Shown here: positions 48,275 to 57,710 of the stretch, piece by piece
Position numbering within the stretch: the first letter of the stretch is position 1
How the letters are laid out: the number at the start of each line of letters is the position of its first letter
Made by a program: the position numbers and the translations under genes
The notes under the pieces: model-generated
Database searches by the model: none
What the model was told of the DNA's origin: nothing
What the model saw: only the letters and a program-made list of their open reading frames with translations
Origin: an uncultured Planococcus sp.
GTDB lineage: Bacteria > Bacillota > Bacilli > Bacillales_A > Planococcaceae
Assembly: GCA_947493585.1 (NCBI GenBank)
Contig: CANLRI010000005.1
Span: 62,001 to 126,000, forward strand
Length of the DNA stretch: 64,000 nt
Direction of reading: 5' to 3'

Positions 48275-50254
48275 TTACAGTCGCTCCATCCAACCGACAA
48301 TTTCCTGCAAACGTGCAAAACGCAAATTCGGTTTGCCGGTGCGCGATAAATTATGGTCGGCTTCCGGGAAACGGACGAATTCAGCATCCTTGTGCATGCT
48401 TTTTAGTGTGATGAATAATTGCTCCGCTTGCTCGATCGGGCAGCGGTGGTCGTTTTCCGAATGCAAAATGAGCAGCGGCGTGTGGATATCTTTCGCATAT
48501 TTCAGCGGGGAATGCTCCCACAGCTTATCGACATTATCCATGGCGGCTCCGTGCTGCCATTCACTGAAATAATAGCCGATATCTGAAACGCCGAAAAAGG
48601 AAATCCAGTTGCAGATTGAACGCTGCGTCACAGCCGCTTTAAAGCGCGCGTCATGTGAAACGATCCAATTGGTCATGAAGCCGCCGTAGCTGCCGCCGGT
48701 CACGCCGAGACGCTCCGTATCCACCCATTCATTTTCTGCGAGAACATTGTCCAGCGCCCCCATAATATCACGGTAATCCCCACCGCCGTAATCGCCGCGC
48801 ACGGCATCGACAAAGCTTTGGCCATAGCCGTGGCTGCCGCGCGGATTGACATACAAGACGCCGTAGCCGCTTGCTGCGAGCACTTGCATTTCATGGACGA
48901 AAGTATTGGCGTACATGGCATGCGGCCCGCCGTGGATATTAACGACGAGCGGGTATTTTCCGCCTGGCTCGAATCCACGGGGCTTCATGAGCCAGCCATG
49001 AACTTCAAAGCCGTCTTCCGTTGTATGCGAGACAGTTTCCGCTGCAATCAATTCCGTTTGTTCTAAGTAGTTTGAATTGCAGGAAGTAAGCGGCTCGCGT
49101 TGTCCTGTCGAAATAGCGAGTTTGTAAAGTTCTCCGGGTACCACCGGGTTGCTGATGGCGGCAAGCGCGAAGCTGCCATCTCGCGCAATGTCGTAGCCGT
49201 AGACATGCTCATCTTCCGGAGAAGCCGGATAGACCGCGCCGTCAAGTGAAGCGAAATACAGGCGCACATCGCCGTCTGTAGACACCTGGAAGTATAAATG
49301 GTCATCTTTCGTCCAGACGACGCCTGGCGCCTGCGCACCTTGTTGATGGTCCGCGACGACATAATCGCCGATTGGGGCATCGATGCCTTCTGTCAGGCAT
49401 TGCGTCGTTTGATTTGCCGCATCGTATACATACAGTTCGGCTTGTGTCGCATTTTCGTAAGCGCGTGAATGGCCGACAAACGCCAAACGTGCATCATCGA
49501 AGGAAAACGCAGCATTCCCGTAATATCCGTCTTGTTCGATGATGGCCGTTTCTTCTCCAGTTTCCAGATCGCGCATGTAGAGCGACTGGCGGAAAATGAA
49601 ATCCTGATTTTCTTCTTTGGCCGATCCATACACCAGTTTCGTGCCGTCATGGGAAATGGCTTCCAAGCCGAAATGATACGGCCCTTCCGTCAACTGCTCC
49701 ACCGTTCCTGTCTGCAGGTCCACAAAACCGATTTGGCGGTGGTAGTCCTGCTTGACCAGCCCGTTGCCGTCCATTTTGTATTTCATGACCGTCGTGCGGT
49801 AGGGTTCAGGCTTTTTCTTGCCATCCTCTTCTTCCGGTTCTTGATCAGTGAATGTTTTGCCGTCCTGCGCTAGCGCATTGACCCAGATTTTCTTATTGCA
49901 AGGCGACCAGCGGAAACTGCTTACCCCTTTTTCAAAATCCGTCACAGCGCGTGCTTCCCCGCCGCCTGCCGGAAGGACGTACAATTGATTCTTGTCGTCG
50001 CGGTCAGATAGAAAAGCGATGTGGCGACCGTCTGCTGACCAAGCCGGTTGGCTATTGCGGTTTTTTCCGTAAGTCCAAGGAATCGACTCGCCGGTTTCCA
50101 GCGAGATATGGTGCACATGCGAATAATATGTATTTTCTTCTTCGTCCATCTTTGTTTGGACAAATATCGCGCGTTTTCCTTCAGGTGAAATCTTCGGGTC
50201 GGTCACGGACACTAATTCGAGTAAATCTTCTATTTCAACAGCTTTTTTCGACAC
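48275..50254 (-). CDS. S9 family serine peptidase (acylaminoacyl-peptidase type)
   Basis: A 659-residue cytoplasmic peptidase of the prolyl-oligopeptidase family, related to B. subtilis YuxL. An N-terminal seven-bladed propeller (about 1-390; repeats such as SQPAWSADGRHIAFLSDRDDKNQLYVL) gates a C-terminal alpha/beta hydrolase. The nucleophile is in GVTGGSYGGFMTNW, with Asp in HSENDHRCP and His in EADHNLS. The start is GTG at 50252-50254 behind CAGGAGGC. A 54-codon longer frame runs through the neighbouring terminator and is rejected. Its job is probably oligopeptide turnover. Confidence 0.92.
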   Translation of the reverse strand: MSKKAVEIEDLLELVSVTDPKISPEGKRAIFVQTKMDEEENTYYSHVHHISLETGESIPWTYGKNRNSQPAWSADGRHIAFLSDRDDKNQLYVLPAGGGEARAVTDFEKGVSSFRWSPCNKKIWVNALAQDGKTFTDQEPEEEDGKKKPEPYRTTVMKYKMDGNGLVKQDYHRQIGFVDLQTGTVEQLTEGPYHFGLEAISHDGTKLVYGSAKEENQDFIFRQSLYMRDLETGEETAIIEQDGYYGNAAFSFDDARLAFVGHSRAYENATQAELYVYDAANQTTQCLTEGIDAPIGDYVVADHQQGAQAPGVVWTKDDHLYFQVSTDGDVRLYFASLDGAVYPASPEDEHVYGYDIARDGSFALAAISNPVVPGELYKLAISTGQREPLTSCNSNYLEQTELIAAETVSHTTEDGFEVHGWLMKPRGFEPGGKYPLVVNIHGGPHAMYANTFVHEMQVLAASGYGVLYVNPRGSHGYGQSFVDAVRGDYGGGDYRDIMGALDNVLAENEWVDTERLGVTGGSYGGFMTNWIVSHDARFKAAVTQRSICNWISFFGVSDIGYYFSEWQHGAAMDNVDKLWEHSPLKYAKDIHTPLLILHSENDHRCPIEQAEQLFITLKSMHKDAEFVRFPEADHNLSRTGKPNLRFARLQEIVGWMERL

Positions 50255-50379
50255 ACGCTCAGCCTCCTGGATAATTGTTTCGTTTTTCGTAGTAGTTTCC
50301 CTTACACTATATCGATAATTGTCTGTCTTTTCAATTAAAGCTCTTTGAAAACATGGATACCGGATGTTCCAATACAAAG

Positions 50380-50412
50380 AAAAACCGCTTTCCGGCAAAA
50401 ACGGAAAGCGGT
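50380..50412 (-). terminator. terminator of lcfB
   Basis: ACCGCTTTCCG / CGGAAAGCGGT is followed by TTTTCTTTG on the minus strand, 7 nt past the stop codon. Confidence 0.82.
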
Positions 50413-50418
50413 ACAAGA

Positions 50419-51972
50419 TTATTTTTTCACGGCCTGGTCTTTCAGCGAACGGCGCAAGATCTTGCCGGTCGTGTTTTTCGGCAATTCATCAAGAATCTCC
50501 ATATGGCGAGGCACTTTGTATTTCGCTAAATGCTCCGCACAATATTCTTGCAGCTCCTCGATGGAAACCGAGTCATCTTTCAACACCACATAAGCATTGA
50601 CCGACTCGCCGAAATCGGCATCCGGCAAGCCGACCACCGCTGCTTCGACAATTGCCGGATGGGCGAATAATACTTCTTCCACTTCACGTGGATAGACATT
50701 ATAGCCGCCGACAATGATCATGTCTTTCTTGCGGTCGACGATAAAGAAATAGCCTTCTTCGTCGATCTTCGCCAAGTCCCCTGTGTACAGCCAGCCGTCT
50801 TTGATCGCGGCTTGCGTTTCTTCCGGCATTTTGTAATAGCCTTTCATGACGTTCGGACCGCGAACGATCAACTCGCCCACTTCCCCGACCGGCACTTCAT
50901 CGCCGAGTTCATTGACGACTTTGTTCTCGACATTGGTGATCGATGTGCCGATCGACCCGGCTTTGCGCTCGCGATCAATTGGGTTGAAACACGTGACAGG
51001 CGAAGCTTCAGACAAGCCGTAGCCTTCGGAGATCCGCACATTGAATTTGTCTTCGAAATTATGCAGCAACGCGACAGGCATCGCGGATCCGCCGGAAATC
51101 GCCAAACGTACAGAAGCGAAATCGGCCGGATCCACATCGGGAAGTTGGTACATGAAATTGAACATCGTCGGAACACCGGCGAAAACGGTTGCTTTTGTCG
51201 CTTTTGTCGCAGCGAAAACGTCCTGCGGCGTGAAGCGCGGCACGAGGACAATCGTTGCCCCTTGTAGTAACGGAGCATTGACGACGACGGTCAAGGCGAA
51301 CACATGAAACACAGGCAACGTCGCCACGACGCGGTCATCCGGCGTGATTTGCAGATACTCCGCAACATCCTGTGCATTGGAATAGAGATTGCCGTGTGTC
51401 AGCATAGCGCCTTTTGGCTTGCCGGTCGTCCCAGACGTATAAAGAATGACGGCGTTGTCATCTTGTGAAATATCAGCTGTTCCACCAAATGCATTGGAAG
51501 TTGTAAGAAGCTGTGTGAATGAACGGACCTTTCCTTTGACTGCTTCCGGCAGCTGTGCCATTTTTTCAGCAGTCGATGGGTCGGTCTCACAAATGACGTA
51601 TGTTTCCACTGCAGGCAAGGCCTGGTGCGCTTTTTCTACGAGCGGCAGCAAAGCGTCCAGCGCGATGACCACTTTTGCATCGCTATTGTTGACGATGTAA
51701 GCGATTTCATCCGGGCTATAGATCGGGTTGACCGGGACAGCTGTGGCGCCCAGGCGCAACGTCGCATAAAGCGAAATGAGAAAATGCGGGGTATTGCTCA
51801 AAAGAAATGCGACGTGGTCCCCTTTTTCCACGCCGAGATCCTGCAACGCACCAGCGAATTTCGATACCGATTGGTCGAATTCGCCGTAAGTTGTGTCTTT
51901 GCCCATGAACGTATAGGCAATTCTTCCAGCTTCCTGTTGTGCAATTTCGTGAACACGTTCTCCCAAATTCAT
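50419..51972 (-). CDS. lcfB: long-chain fatty-acid--CoA ligase, YhfL/LcfB type
   Basis: A 517-residue adenylate-forming enzyme that activates fatty acids to acyl-CoA for beta-oxidation. The P-loop-like AMP motif ILYTSGTTGKPKGAML is near 175-190, the A5 motif is EGYGLSEASPVTCF, the A7 aspartate is in LYTGDLAKIDEEGYF, the hinge is DRKKDMIIVGGYNVYPREVEE, and the A10 lysine is in TGKILRRSLK. The FadR-type operator just upstream predicts induction by long-chain acyl-CoA. It lies near lplJ, as in B. subtilis (yhfJ-yhfL). Confidence 0.92.
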   Translation of the reverse strand: MNLGERVHEIAQQEAGRIAYTFMGKDTTYGEFDQSVSKFAGALQDLGVEKGDHVAFLLSNTPHFLISLYATLRLGATAVPVNPIYSPDEIAYIVNNSDAKVVIALDALLPLVEKAHQALPAVETYVICETDPSTAEKMAQLPEAVKGKVRSFTQLLTTSNAFGGTADISQDDNAVILYTSGTTGKPKGAMLTHGNLYSNAQDVAEYLQITPDDRVVATLPVFHVFALTVVVNAPLLQGATIVLVPRFTPQDVFAATKATKATVFAGVPTMFNFMYQLPDVDPADFASVRLAISGGSAMPVALLHNFEDKFNVRISEGYGLSEASPVTCFNPIDRERKAGSIGTSITNVENKVVNELGDEVPVGEVGELIVRGPNVMKGYYKMPEETQAAIKDGWLYTGDLAKIDEEGYFFIVDRKKDMIIVGGYNVYPREVEEVLFAHPAIVEAAVVGLPDADFGESVNAYVVLKDDSVSIEELQEYCAEHLAKYKVPRHMEILDELPKNTTGKILRRSLKDQAVKK

Positions 51973-51991
51973 TGAATATCCCTCTTTCTGT

Positions 51992-52009
51992 TGAATGAAT
52001 ACTCATTCA
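51992..52009. promoter_or_regulatory. FadR operator of lcfB
   Basis: TGAATGA-ATAC-TCATTCA, a perfect 7-bp palindrome with a 4-nt centre, matches the Bacillus FadR box TGAATGANTANTCATTCA. It lies between the promoter and the start codon. Confidence 0.88.
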
Positions 52010-52023
52010 TATTTACTTTTTTC

Positions 52024-52052
52024 ATTATAAAATAAATCTTCAGACAATACAA
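52024..52052 (-). promoter_or_regulatory. sigma-A promoter of lcfB
   Basis: Minus strand: TTGTAT (52047-52052), a 17-nt spacer, then a consensus TATAAT (52024-52029). The FadR box starts about 8 nt downstream of the predicted transcription start. Confidence 0.75.
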
Positions 52053-52073
52053 CTGCCCACCAAAAATCCCCAG

Positions 52074-52103
52074 TAAAAAAGCCGCCCGAATTACACGGCG
52101 GCT
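52074..52103 (-). terminator. terminator of the Bce-type operon
   Basis: AGCCGCC / GGCGGCT with a GC-closed loop is followed by TTTTTT on the minus strand, just past the permease stop. Confidence 0.75.
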
Positions 52104-52111
52104 CACTTAGG

Positions 52112-54049
52112 TCAATATGCTTTCAAATGGGCGATATAACGCCAGCGGATCAAGAAGAAATAGAGAATCTGCATGAGCGTGAAACCGCCGAGCACAATCG
52201 CCATCTCGGATAAAATCGATAGCTCCGCAAATTCATCCCACACGACTTGGAGCGAGATAAACGCAAACGCACTGTGAAGAAGCGCGAGCGCCCAAGGCAG
52301 GAAAAACAGTGGAACGAGCTGGCGGTTGACAATTTTGCCGAGTTCACGCTCCGTCATCCCGAGACGCACCATCAATTGGTACTGCCTGCGGTCGCGCTCG
52401 AGCCCTGTATACAATTTGAAATAAATGAAGCTTCCGGCAGCCAGCAGGAACACCGCCGCCACCATCAAGCCGATGAACAATAGCAGCGCAAAGGAGGATT
52501 TGAACCAGCGGTATTCGTAGCCCGGATTCTCAAAATAATAATTAAGCCCGGCAAAATTCCCGCTGACCATCGCCTCGCTGATCGGGTAGCGCACGTTTTC
52601 GCCGATTGCCACGGTCTCTGTCCAATCTGGCACATGGAAAGCATAATAGCGAAAATCCGATGCGCCTTGCGGGTAGCCCATCAAAGGTTCATCGACTTCA
52701 CTGAAATCTTCATTATTCATGATGATCGTATTGGCATTCAAGGTATGCGCCGGAAACAGCACTTGCGGGTAGGTCTGGTCGATCGTCAGCTCCACCCCGC
52801 TCTCGAGCAATTCTGTCTCCGCGTAACTTTTTTGCAGTTCACGCAGCGATTCCTGCGAAAACGGCACGAACATCGCTTCGCCTGCTTGAAGCCTTGCCGG
52901 TTCATGGCCAAGCGCTACGGCAAGACGGTTGAACTCGGACAAGGACATGATGTCGACGTCATTGCCGCTTGCGCTCGATGTCTGCCGCTTCACTTCCAAG
53001 GGCACAAGCGTATAGGCAAGCTCTTGTTGTTCGAGCTCGCGCCTCAACTGGTCCAATTGCTGCTGTTCGAGTGTATTGCCTTCAAAAGAAACATAGATCA
53101 AGCCGAGCGGGTTGCTTTGTCGAAACTCCGCTGTATAGGAAGTGAAAGAGGCAAGCGTGCCGACCGTCAGGAATGCAACGGTCGATACGATGGTCACGAT
53201 AAAGAACATTTGCGCGCTGTCCTTTAATTTGACCGCCGCTTCAGCAAGCGACACGAGCCGTGTTTTATGCCAATAGATGCTGCGGCGCTTCTTATACAAT
53301 TGAAGGAAGGTATGGATCGAATGCGTGAAAAACAAATACGTGCCGATCGTCGCAAGCGGCGGGACGATGAACACCATGATGTAAACAGTACGGTCGGACA
53401 CCGTCGCCGCAAGGAAATACGCAATGCCCAAAAGCACCAGTCCGAACGCCGACAAAGCTGGCGAATACGCCGCTTCCTCTTCGGTTTTCCAGAAGCCCTC
53501 CAGCAAATCGACGACGCGTTTCGTGCGGATAAAGGACACGCTGATGAGCGAGATGATGATGAACAAACTGGCGAATGCACCGATGGTCAGGACAAACGGC
53601 TTCCAGGAGAAATACAGCGGTAATTCCTCCAATTGCATGATTTCGCGGCCGATCATGAAAAAGAATTTCGTGAACGCAAAACCGAAGACGATCCCTGCCG
53701 CTGTCGACAGGCCACCGAGGATCATCGTCTCGAAAAACACCAATTTATTGAGCTGCTTCTTGCTCATCCCGAGATGCATCAAGACGCCGAACTCTTTTGT
53801 CCGCGCCTGCAAAAATGCGCTCAAGGAATAGAACAGGAAGAACAGCGTAAAAATATACAGCACGATTTCCGCGATGAACATGCCGCGCACGGCCAGTACA
53901 CGGAATCCTTCCTCTTCGAATAAAGGATGGAAGATGAACATCGAATAGATGAAGAACACCATGACCGAAAAGACGCTGGCCAATAGGAAGGCTGCGTAGC
54001 TTCTCAAATTCCTGAAAACGTTACGGAAGGCGAGTTGGCGAAAGGTCAT
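52112..54049 (-). CDS. BceB-type ABC transporter permease
   Basis: A 645-residue FtsX-domain permease of the BceB family (peptide-antibiotic sensing and resistance). About ten transmembrane helices are visible, with a large extracellular domain of roughly 200 residues between helices 7 and 8 (about 310-520). That layout is specific to this family. The start MTFRQLAFRNVFRNLRSYAAFLLAS is typical. ATG at 54047-54049 follows GGGAGGC. It overlaps the ATPase gene by 29 bp, so translation is coupled. With the response regulator, kinase and ATPase upstream it forms an RSAB operon. The drug (bacitracin, nisin or other) cannot be told. Confidence 0.92.
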   Translation of the reverse strand: MTFRQLAFRNVFRNLRSYAAFLLASVFSVMVFFIYSMFIFHPLFEEEGFRVLAVRGMFIAEIVLYIFTLFFLFYSLSAFLQARTKEFGVLMHLGMSKKQLNKLVFFETMILGGLSTAAGIVFGFAFTKFFFMIGREIMQLEELPLYFSWKPFVLTIGAFASLFIIISLISVSFIRTKRVVDLLEGFWKTEEEAAYSPALSAFGLVLLGIAYFLAATVSDRTVYIMVFIVPPLATIGTYLFFTHSIHTFLQLYKKRRSIYWHKTRLVSLAEAAVKLKDSAQMFFIVTIVSTVAFLTVGTLASFTSYTAEFRQSNPLGLIYVSFEGNTLEQQQLDQLRRELEQQELAYTLVPLEVKRQTSSASGNDVDIMSLSEFNRLAVALGHEPARLQAGEAMFVPFSQESLRELQKSYAETELLESGVELTIDQTYPQVLFPAHTLNANTIIMNNEDFSEVDEPLMGYPQGASDFRYYAFHVPDWTETVAIGENVRYPISEAMVSGNFAGLNYYFENPGYEYRWFKSSFALLLFIGLMVAAVFLLAAGSFIYFKLYTGLERDRRQYQLMVRLGMTERELGKIVNRQLVPLFFLPWALALLHSAFAFISLQVVWDEFAELSILSEMAIVLGGFTLMQILYFFLIRWRYIAHLKAY

Positions 54050-54794
54050 TGACGGAGCCTCCCAATAGAGATAACACGTTGAGAATCTTTTGATAGAAGG
54101 TTTGGCGGCGGTCATCACCGTAAATTTCATTGAAGAATTCGCCGTCTTTGATGAACAGCACACGGTCGCAATAGCTCGCTGCGATCGGGTCGTGCGTCAC
54201 CATGATGATCGTCGTCCCTTCCTCACGGCTCAAGCCGCTCAATAGCTCGAGCACATCCTTCGAGGCTTTCGAATCGAGATTGCCGGTCGGTTCGTCCGCG
54301 AGTATAAGTGCCGGGCGATGGATGAGCGCTCGGCCGATCGCCGTGCGCTGCGCTTCCCCGCCGGAAATTTCATTCGGCTTCTTATGGAGAAATGGCTGCA
54401 AATGGAGCCGCGCCGCCAATTCCTGGACGCGAGTCTCCATTTCTTTGATCGGCATGCCATCAAGCGTCAGCGGCAGCACCAAATTTTCTTCCACGGTCAG
54501 CATCTGCAGCAAATTGAAATCCTGGAACACAAATCCGAGCTGGCGCCGCCGAAACAGCGGCAGCTCATCTTTATCCAAAGAATGCGGATTGATGCTATTG
54601 ATGAGAATGGTGCCAGAAGTCAATGAATCGATTGTTGAAATTAAGTTCAAGAGCGTCGTCTTGCCGCTTCCGGAAGGGCCCATCACTGCTAAGAATTCCC
54701 CTTTTTCCACTTCGAAGCTTAATTGGTTCAACGCCCGATGCGTCACTTTTCCTTCATAGACTTTGGTCACTTCATCGATTTTCACTACGGTCAT
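54021..54794 (-). CDS. BceA-type ABC transporter ATP-binding protein
   Basis: A 257-residue ATPase partner of the permease. Walker A is GPSGSGKTT (near 39-47), the Q-loop is FVFQDFNLL, the signature ISGGEAQRTAIGRAL, Walker B LILADEPTGNLD, and the H-loop VTHD. The C-terminus extends 29 bp into the permease gene. It overlaps the histidine kinase by 4 bp. In Bce systems this transporter both removes the drug from its lipid target and signals flux to the kinase. Confidence 0.94.
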   Translation of the reverse strand: MTVVKIDEVTKVYEGKVTHRALNQLSFEVEKGEFLAVMGPSGSGKTTLLNLISTIDSLTSGTILINSINPHSLDKDELPLFRRRQLGFVFQDFNLLQMLTVEENLVLPLTLDGMPIKEMETRVQELAARLHLQPFLHKKPNEISGGEAQRTAIGRALIHRPALILADEPTGNLDSKASKDVLELLSGLSREEGTTIIMVTHDPIAASYCDRVLFIKDGEFFNEIYGDDRRQTFYQKILNVLSLLGGSVNDLSPTRLP

Positions 54795-55801
54795 GTTGAT
54801 CCCCCTACATTCTGTTCCTGATAAGGAAAGACGATCGATACGGTCGTCCCTTCCCCTGGCGATGAAGTGATTTCCAGCTCATGGCCGAGCCGGTTGCATA
54901 CTTCCTGTGCCAGATATAGCCCCATTCCGGTCGACTCGCCGCTCAGGCGCCCGTTCTCTCCCGTAAAGAAGGCTTTGGTAACGCGCGGCAAATCCGATGG
55001 CGGAATCCCGATGCCTTCATCTTGCACCGACAAGGTAATGGTACCTTCTAGGCAGCTGGCACGGATATACAGCTTCTTGTTTTCGTCGAAAGTATATTTC
55101 ACCGCATTCGTCAGCAACTGGCCGATGATGAATTTCATCCATTTGCGGTCTGTCGCCACTTGATAACGTTCTTCGATGTCGATTTCCGGATAAACACGGC
55201 GAGAGATAAACAAGCGCTTATTTTCCGTCACCATTTCTGCAACCATGCCGCGCAGCGACGCTTGTTCGATTTGCATGTCCTGTTCGAATGTATCAAGGCG
55301 GGCGTTCATCAATACCGTATCAAGCCCTGCACGCAGGCGGTCCACTTCTTCGCGGATGCTTGCCTTATCGAGTTCTTCCGGCTCCTGCAATAACAAATGC
55401 ATGACCGATAGCGGCGTCTTCATCTGGTGCACCCATTGATTGATAAATTGCAGGTGGCGCGTCTGCCCCGCATAAAGCGACTGCACTTCGTATTGGTAAA
55501 GTCGGTACAGTTTTTGCATATACAGTTCCGTCTGCACCGTTTCCGGTGAACGCCCTTCCCGCTGCAGAGCATGTTCCATATTCGGCGGGTCGCTGAGCAG
55601 CCGCTCGTAATAACGGTAGCGCATCGCAAAGCGGACACCGAGAAAACTGCCCAATAGCAATAAGCTGATGATGAATGAATAGACGGCCGTGTCAGTATTG
55701 CGGAATCCATCAAGCCAATAAAGCATGAGGATGAACCCGACAAGCAGGATCTGAAAGACGATAAACGCGGCATGTTCACGCAAGAATAACCGCAGCATCA
55801 T
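54791..55801 (-). CDS. BceS-type intramembrane-sensing histidine kinase
   Basis: A 336-residue kinase with two N-terminal transmembrane helices (about 12-30 and 38-58) joined by a very short outside loop, so it cannot sense a ligand by itself. This is typical of BceS kinases that read their transporter. The H-box HQMKTPLSVMHLLLQ carries the phospho-His. N-box (FIIGQLLTNAVKY), G1 (VQDEGIGIPPSDL) and G2 (STGMGLYLAQEV) follow. It overlaps the regulator and the ATPase genes by 4 bp each. Confidence 0.93.
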   Translation of the reverse strand: MMLRLFLREHAAFIVFQILLVGFILMLYWLDGFRNTDTAVYSFIISLLLLGSFLGVRFAMRYRYYERLLSDPPNMEHALQREGRSPETVQTELYMQKLYRLYQYEVQSLYAGQTRHLQFINQWVHQMKTPLSVMHLLLQEPEELDKASIREEVDRLRAGLDTVLMNARLDTFEQDMQIEQASLRGMVAEMVTENKRLFISRRVYPEIDIEERYQVATDRKWMKFIIGQLLTNAVKYTFDENKKLYIRASCLEGTITLSVQDEGIGIPPSDLPRVTKAFFTGENGRLSGESTGMGLYLAQEVCNRLGHELEITSSPGEGTTVSIVFPYQEQNVGGST

Positions 55802-56502
55802 TGCTCCTCCCTACCAAGAATGAGCCGGTAGCCGGCGCCGCGTACCGTTTCAATGAAACTCTGGATGCCATAATCCGTCAACTTCTTGCGCACGCGAGCC
55901 ATATTGACGTTCAAAGTGTTTTCATCGACAAATGCCTGGTCATCCCATAGTTCTTCTAGCAATTGCTCGCGCGTTACCACTTTTGGATAGGCAGCGATCA
56001 ATAATTCCAGGATGGTACTTTCTTTTTTCTGGAGCGGTATTTCTGTTTCCCGGCAATGCAGTTCAAGGCGCTCCATATATAAAACGAGCCGTCCTGCGCG
56101 CACTGTGCGCTCTTCTTGTTTCGGTGCATATTCCCCGTATGCCCTTCTTAAATGGCTTCTTATTTTTGCAAGGACGATTTCGTAATGGAAAGGTTTCGTA
56201 ATGAAATCGTCACCGCCGTTTTCCAGTGCAAACACCTGGTCCATTTCACCCGATCGTGCGGAAATGAACAGGATCGGGCAAGTTGTTTGCTGCCTCAACT
56301 GTCGGCACCAGTAATATCCATCATAAGAAGGCAAATTGATATCCAAAAGAATCAAATGGGGGTCGAAGGCAGCGAACTCCTCCAAGATGCGGTCAAAGTC
56401 TTTCGCGGTTTCCACTTGATAATGATACTTGCGTAATGTTTCCGATAATAGCGAAGCGATCTTCGTGTCATCCTCGACGATGAATATCCGCTGTTCACCC
56501 AT
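55798..56502 (-). CDS. BceR-type OmpR-family response regulator
   Basis: A 234-residue two-domain regulator. The receiver domain has acidic residues in VEDD, phospho-acceptor Asp54 in LLDINLP, Thr/Ser in ISARS and Lys in FITKPF. The C-terminal winged helix (about 130-230) ends in NMARVRKKLTDYGIQSFIETVRGAGYRL. ATG at 56500-56502 follows GGGGGAG. It is first of the RSAB operon. I did not find a convincing BceR-type inverted repeat in the short upstream gap. Confidence 0.94.
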   Translation of the reverse strand: MGEQRIFIVEDDTKIASLLSETLRKYHYQVETAKDFDRILEEFAAFDPHLILLDINLPSYDGYYWCRQLRQQTTCPILFISARSGEMDQVFALENGGDDFITKPFHYEIVLAKIRSHLRRAYGEYAPKQEERTVRAGRLVLYMERLELHCRETEIPLQKKESTILELLIAAYPKVVTREQLLEELWDDQAFVDENTLNVNMARVRKKLTDYGIQSFIETVRGAGYRLILGREEQ

Positions 56503-56537
56503 ATTCACTCCCCCTTCCGTTTTCTTCTATTTTAACA

Positions 56538-56564
56538 AAAGAGCCTGCTCGAAAGCAGGCTCTA
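56538..56564 (-). terminator. terminator of lplJ
   Basis: AGAGCCTGCT / AGCAGGCTCT is followed by TTTGTTAAA on the minus strand, between lplJ and the Bce-type operon. Confidence 0.7.
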
Positions 56565-56573
56565 CAGAAAATC

Positions 56574-57566
56574 TTAATAAATCAACTTGAGGAAATCTTC
56601 TGTTGTGATGCCGCCGAGCAATTTTGGGATGTCGATTCCTTCAATTGCTTCAGCAAGCGCTGCGCGTTCGTATTTTACGCCAGTGATTGCCTGTTCGATT
56701 TCCGATACATCGCCGACACCGAAGAAATCGCCGTAAATATGCGCTTCCTGCACAATGCCTTTTTCCACTTGCAGGCGAACATCAATGCCGCCGACCGGGA
56801 AGCGATGGGATTGCTTGATATTGAATTTCGGTGATTTGCCGTAGTTCCAATCCCAATTTGCATAGCGTTCTTTCGACAATTCATGGATATTGTTCCAGTC
56901 TTCATCGGTAAGTTCCCAGAAACGGACATTTTCTTCACCGGCAAAAATCGAATGCAGCACGGCTTCACGGAATTGTTCCACTGACATTTCCTGGTCGAGG
57001 AATTCTGAAATATTCGCTACACGGCTACGGATCGATTTGATGCCTTTCGATTCGATTTTTTCTTTATTGACCTTCAAAGCTGACACGACTTCGTCCATTT
57101 TCGTATCGAACAACAGCGTGCCATGGCTGAACATACGTCCTCTTGTCGCGAACTGGGCATTGCCGGAAATCTTGCGGCCTTCAGCGAGCAAGTCGTTGCG
57201 CCCTGAAAGCTCAGCATTGACGCCCATGTCCTGCAAGGCTTTGACGACCGGTTCCGTGAACTTGCGGAAATCACGGAAACTATTGCCGTCGTCTTTCGTG
57301 ATGAAACTGAAGTTCAAATTGCCGTGGTCATGATACACGGCTCCTCCGCCTGAAAGCCGGCGCACGACGTGAATGCCATTCGAATCGACATAATCGGTAT
57401 TGATCTCTTCTGCCGTGTTCTGGTTTTTTCCGATGATGATGGATGGTTCGTTGATATAGAACAGCAGGAATGGATTCTGGTCGACATCCATCGTTTTCAA
57501 TAAATACTCCTCGATGGCCAGGTTGATGCGCGGATCTGTGATGCCTTTATTATCTACGAAATACAT
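56574..57566 (-). CDS. lplJ: lipoate--protein ligase
   Basis: A 330-residue ligase that attaches free lipoate to lipoyl domains using ATP. The lipoate/ATP-binding block RRLSGGGAVYHDHGNLNFSFI is near 70-90, followed by GRNDLLAEGRKISGNAQF with the conserved lysine. A C-terminal accessory domain covers about 250-330. The whole start MYFVDNKGITDPRINLAIEEYLL is typical of B. subtilis LplJ (YhfJ). It lies between yhfH and the Bce-type operon. Confidence 0.95.
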   Translation of the reverse strand: MYFVDNKGITDPRINLAIEEYLLKTMDVDQNPFLLFYINEPSIIIGKNQNTAEEINTDYVDSNGIHVVRRLSGGGAVYHDHGNLNFSFITKDDGNSFRDFRKFTEPVVKALQDMGVNAELSGRNDLLAEGRKISGNAQFATRGRMFSHGTLLFDTKMDEVVSALKVNKEKIESKGIKSIRSRVANISEFLDQEMSVEQFREAVLHSIFAGEENVRFWELTDEDWNNIHELSKERYANWDWNYGKSPKFNIKQSHRFPVGGIDVRLQVEKGIVQEAHIYGDFFGVGDVSEIEQAITGVKYERAALAEAIEGIDIPKLLGGITTEDFLKLIY

Positions 57567-57637
57567 GATCTCTCTCCTTTTTTACTATTGACTGTCTTTA
57601 TTTTAACGGAAATTTTCAAAATAATCACGGTTGAGGG

Positions 57638-57666
57638 TTGACGGATCGAAACTGTTATAATACACT
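57638..57666 (+). promoter_or_regulatory. sigma-A promoter of yhfH
   Basis: TTGACG (57638-57643), a 17-nt spacer, then TACACT (57661-57666). A TATAAT at 57655-57660 overlaps but is badly spaced from this -35. Confidence 0.55.
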
Positions 57667-57710
57667 GTGTTTATCACTTACAGTACTATAACAAAAAGGA
57701 GCTGGTAGAA

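Noticed and set aside
50255..50416. 54-codon N-terminal extension of the S9 peptidase
   Set aside because: It reads through the lcfB terminator hairpin and has no ribosome site. The GTG at 50254 has CAGGAGGC at the right distance.
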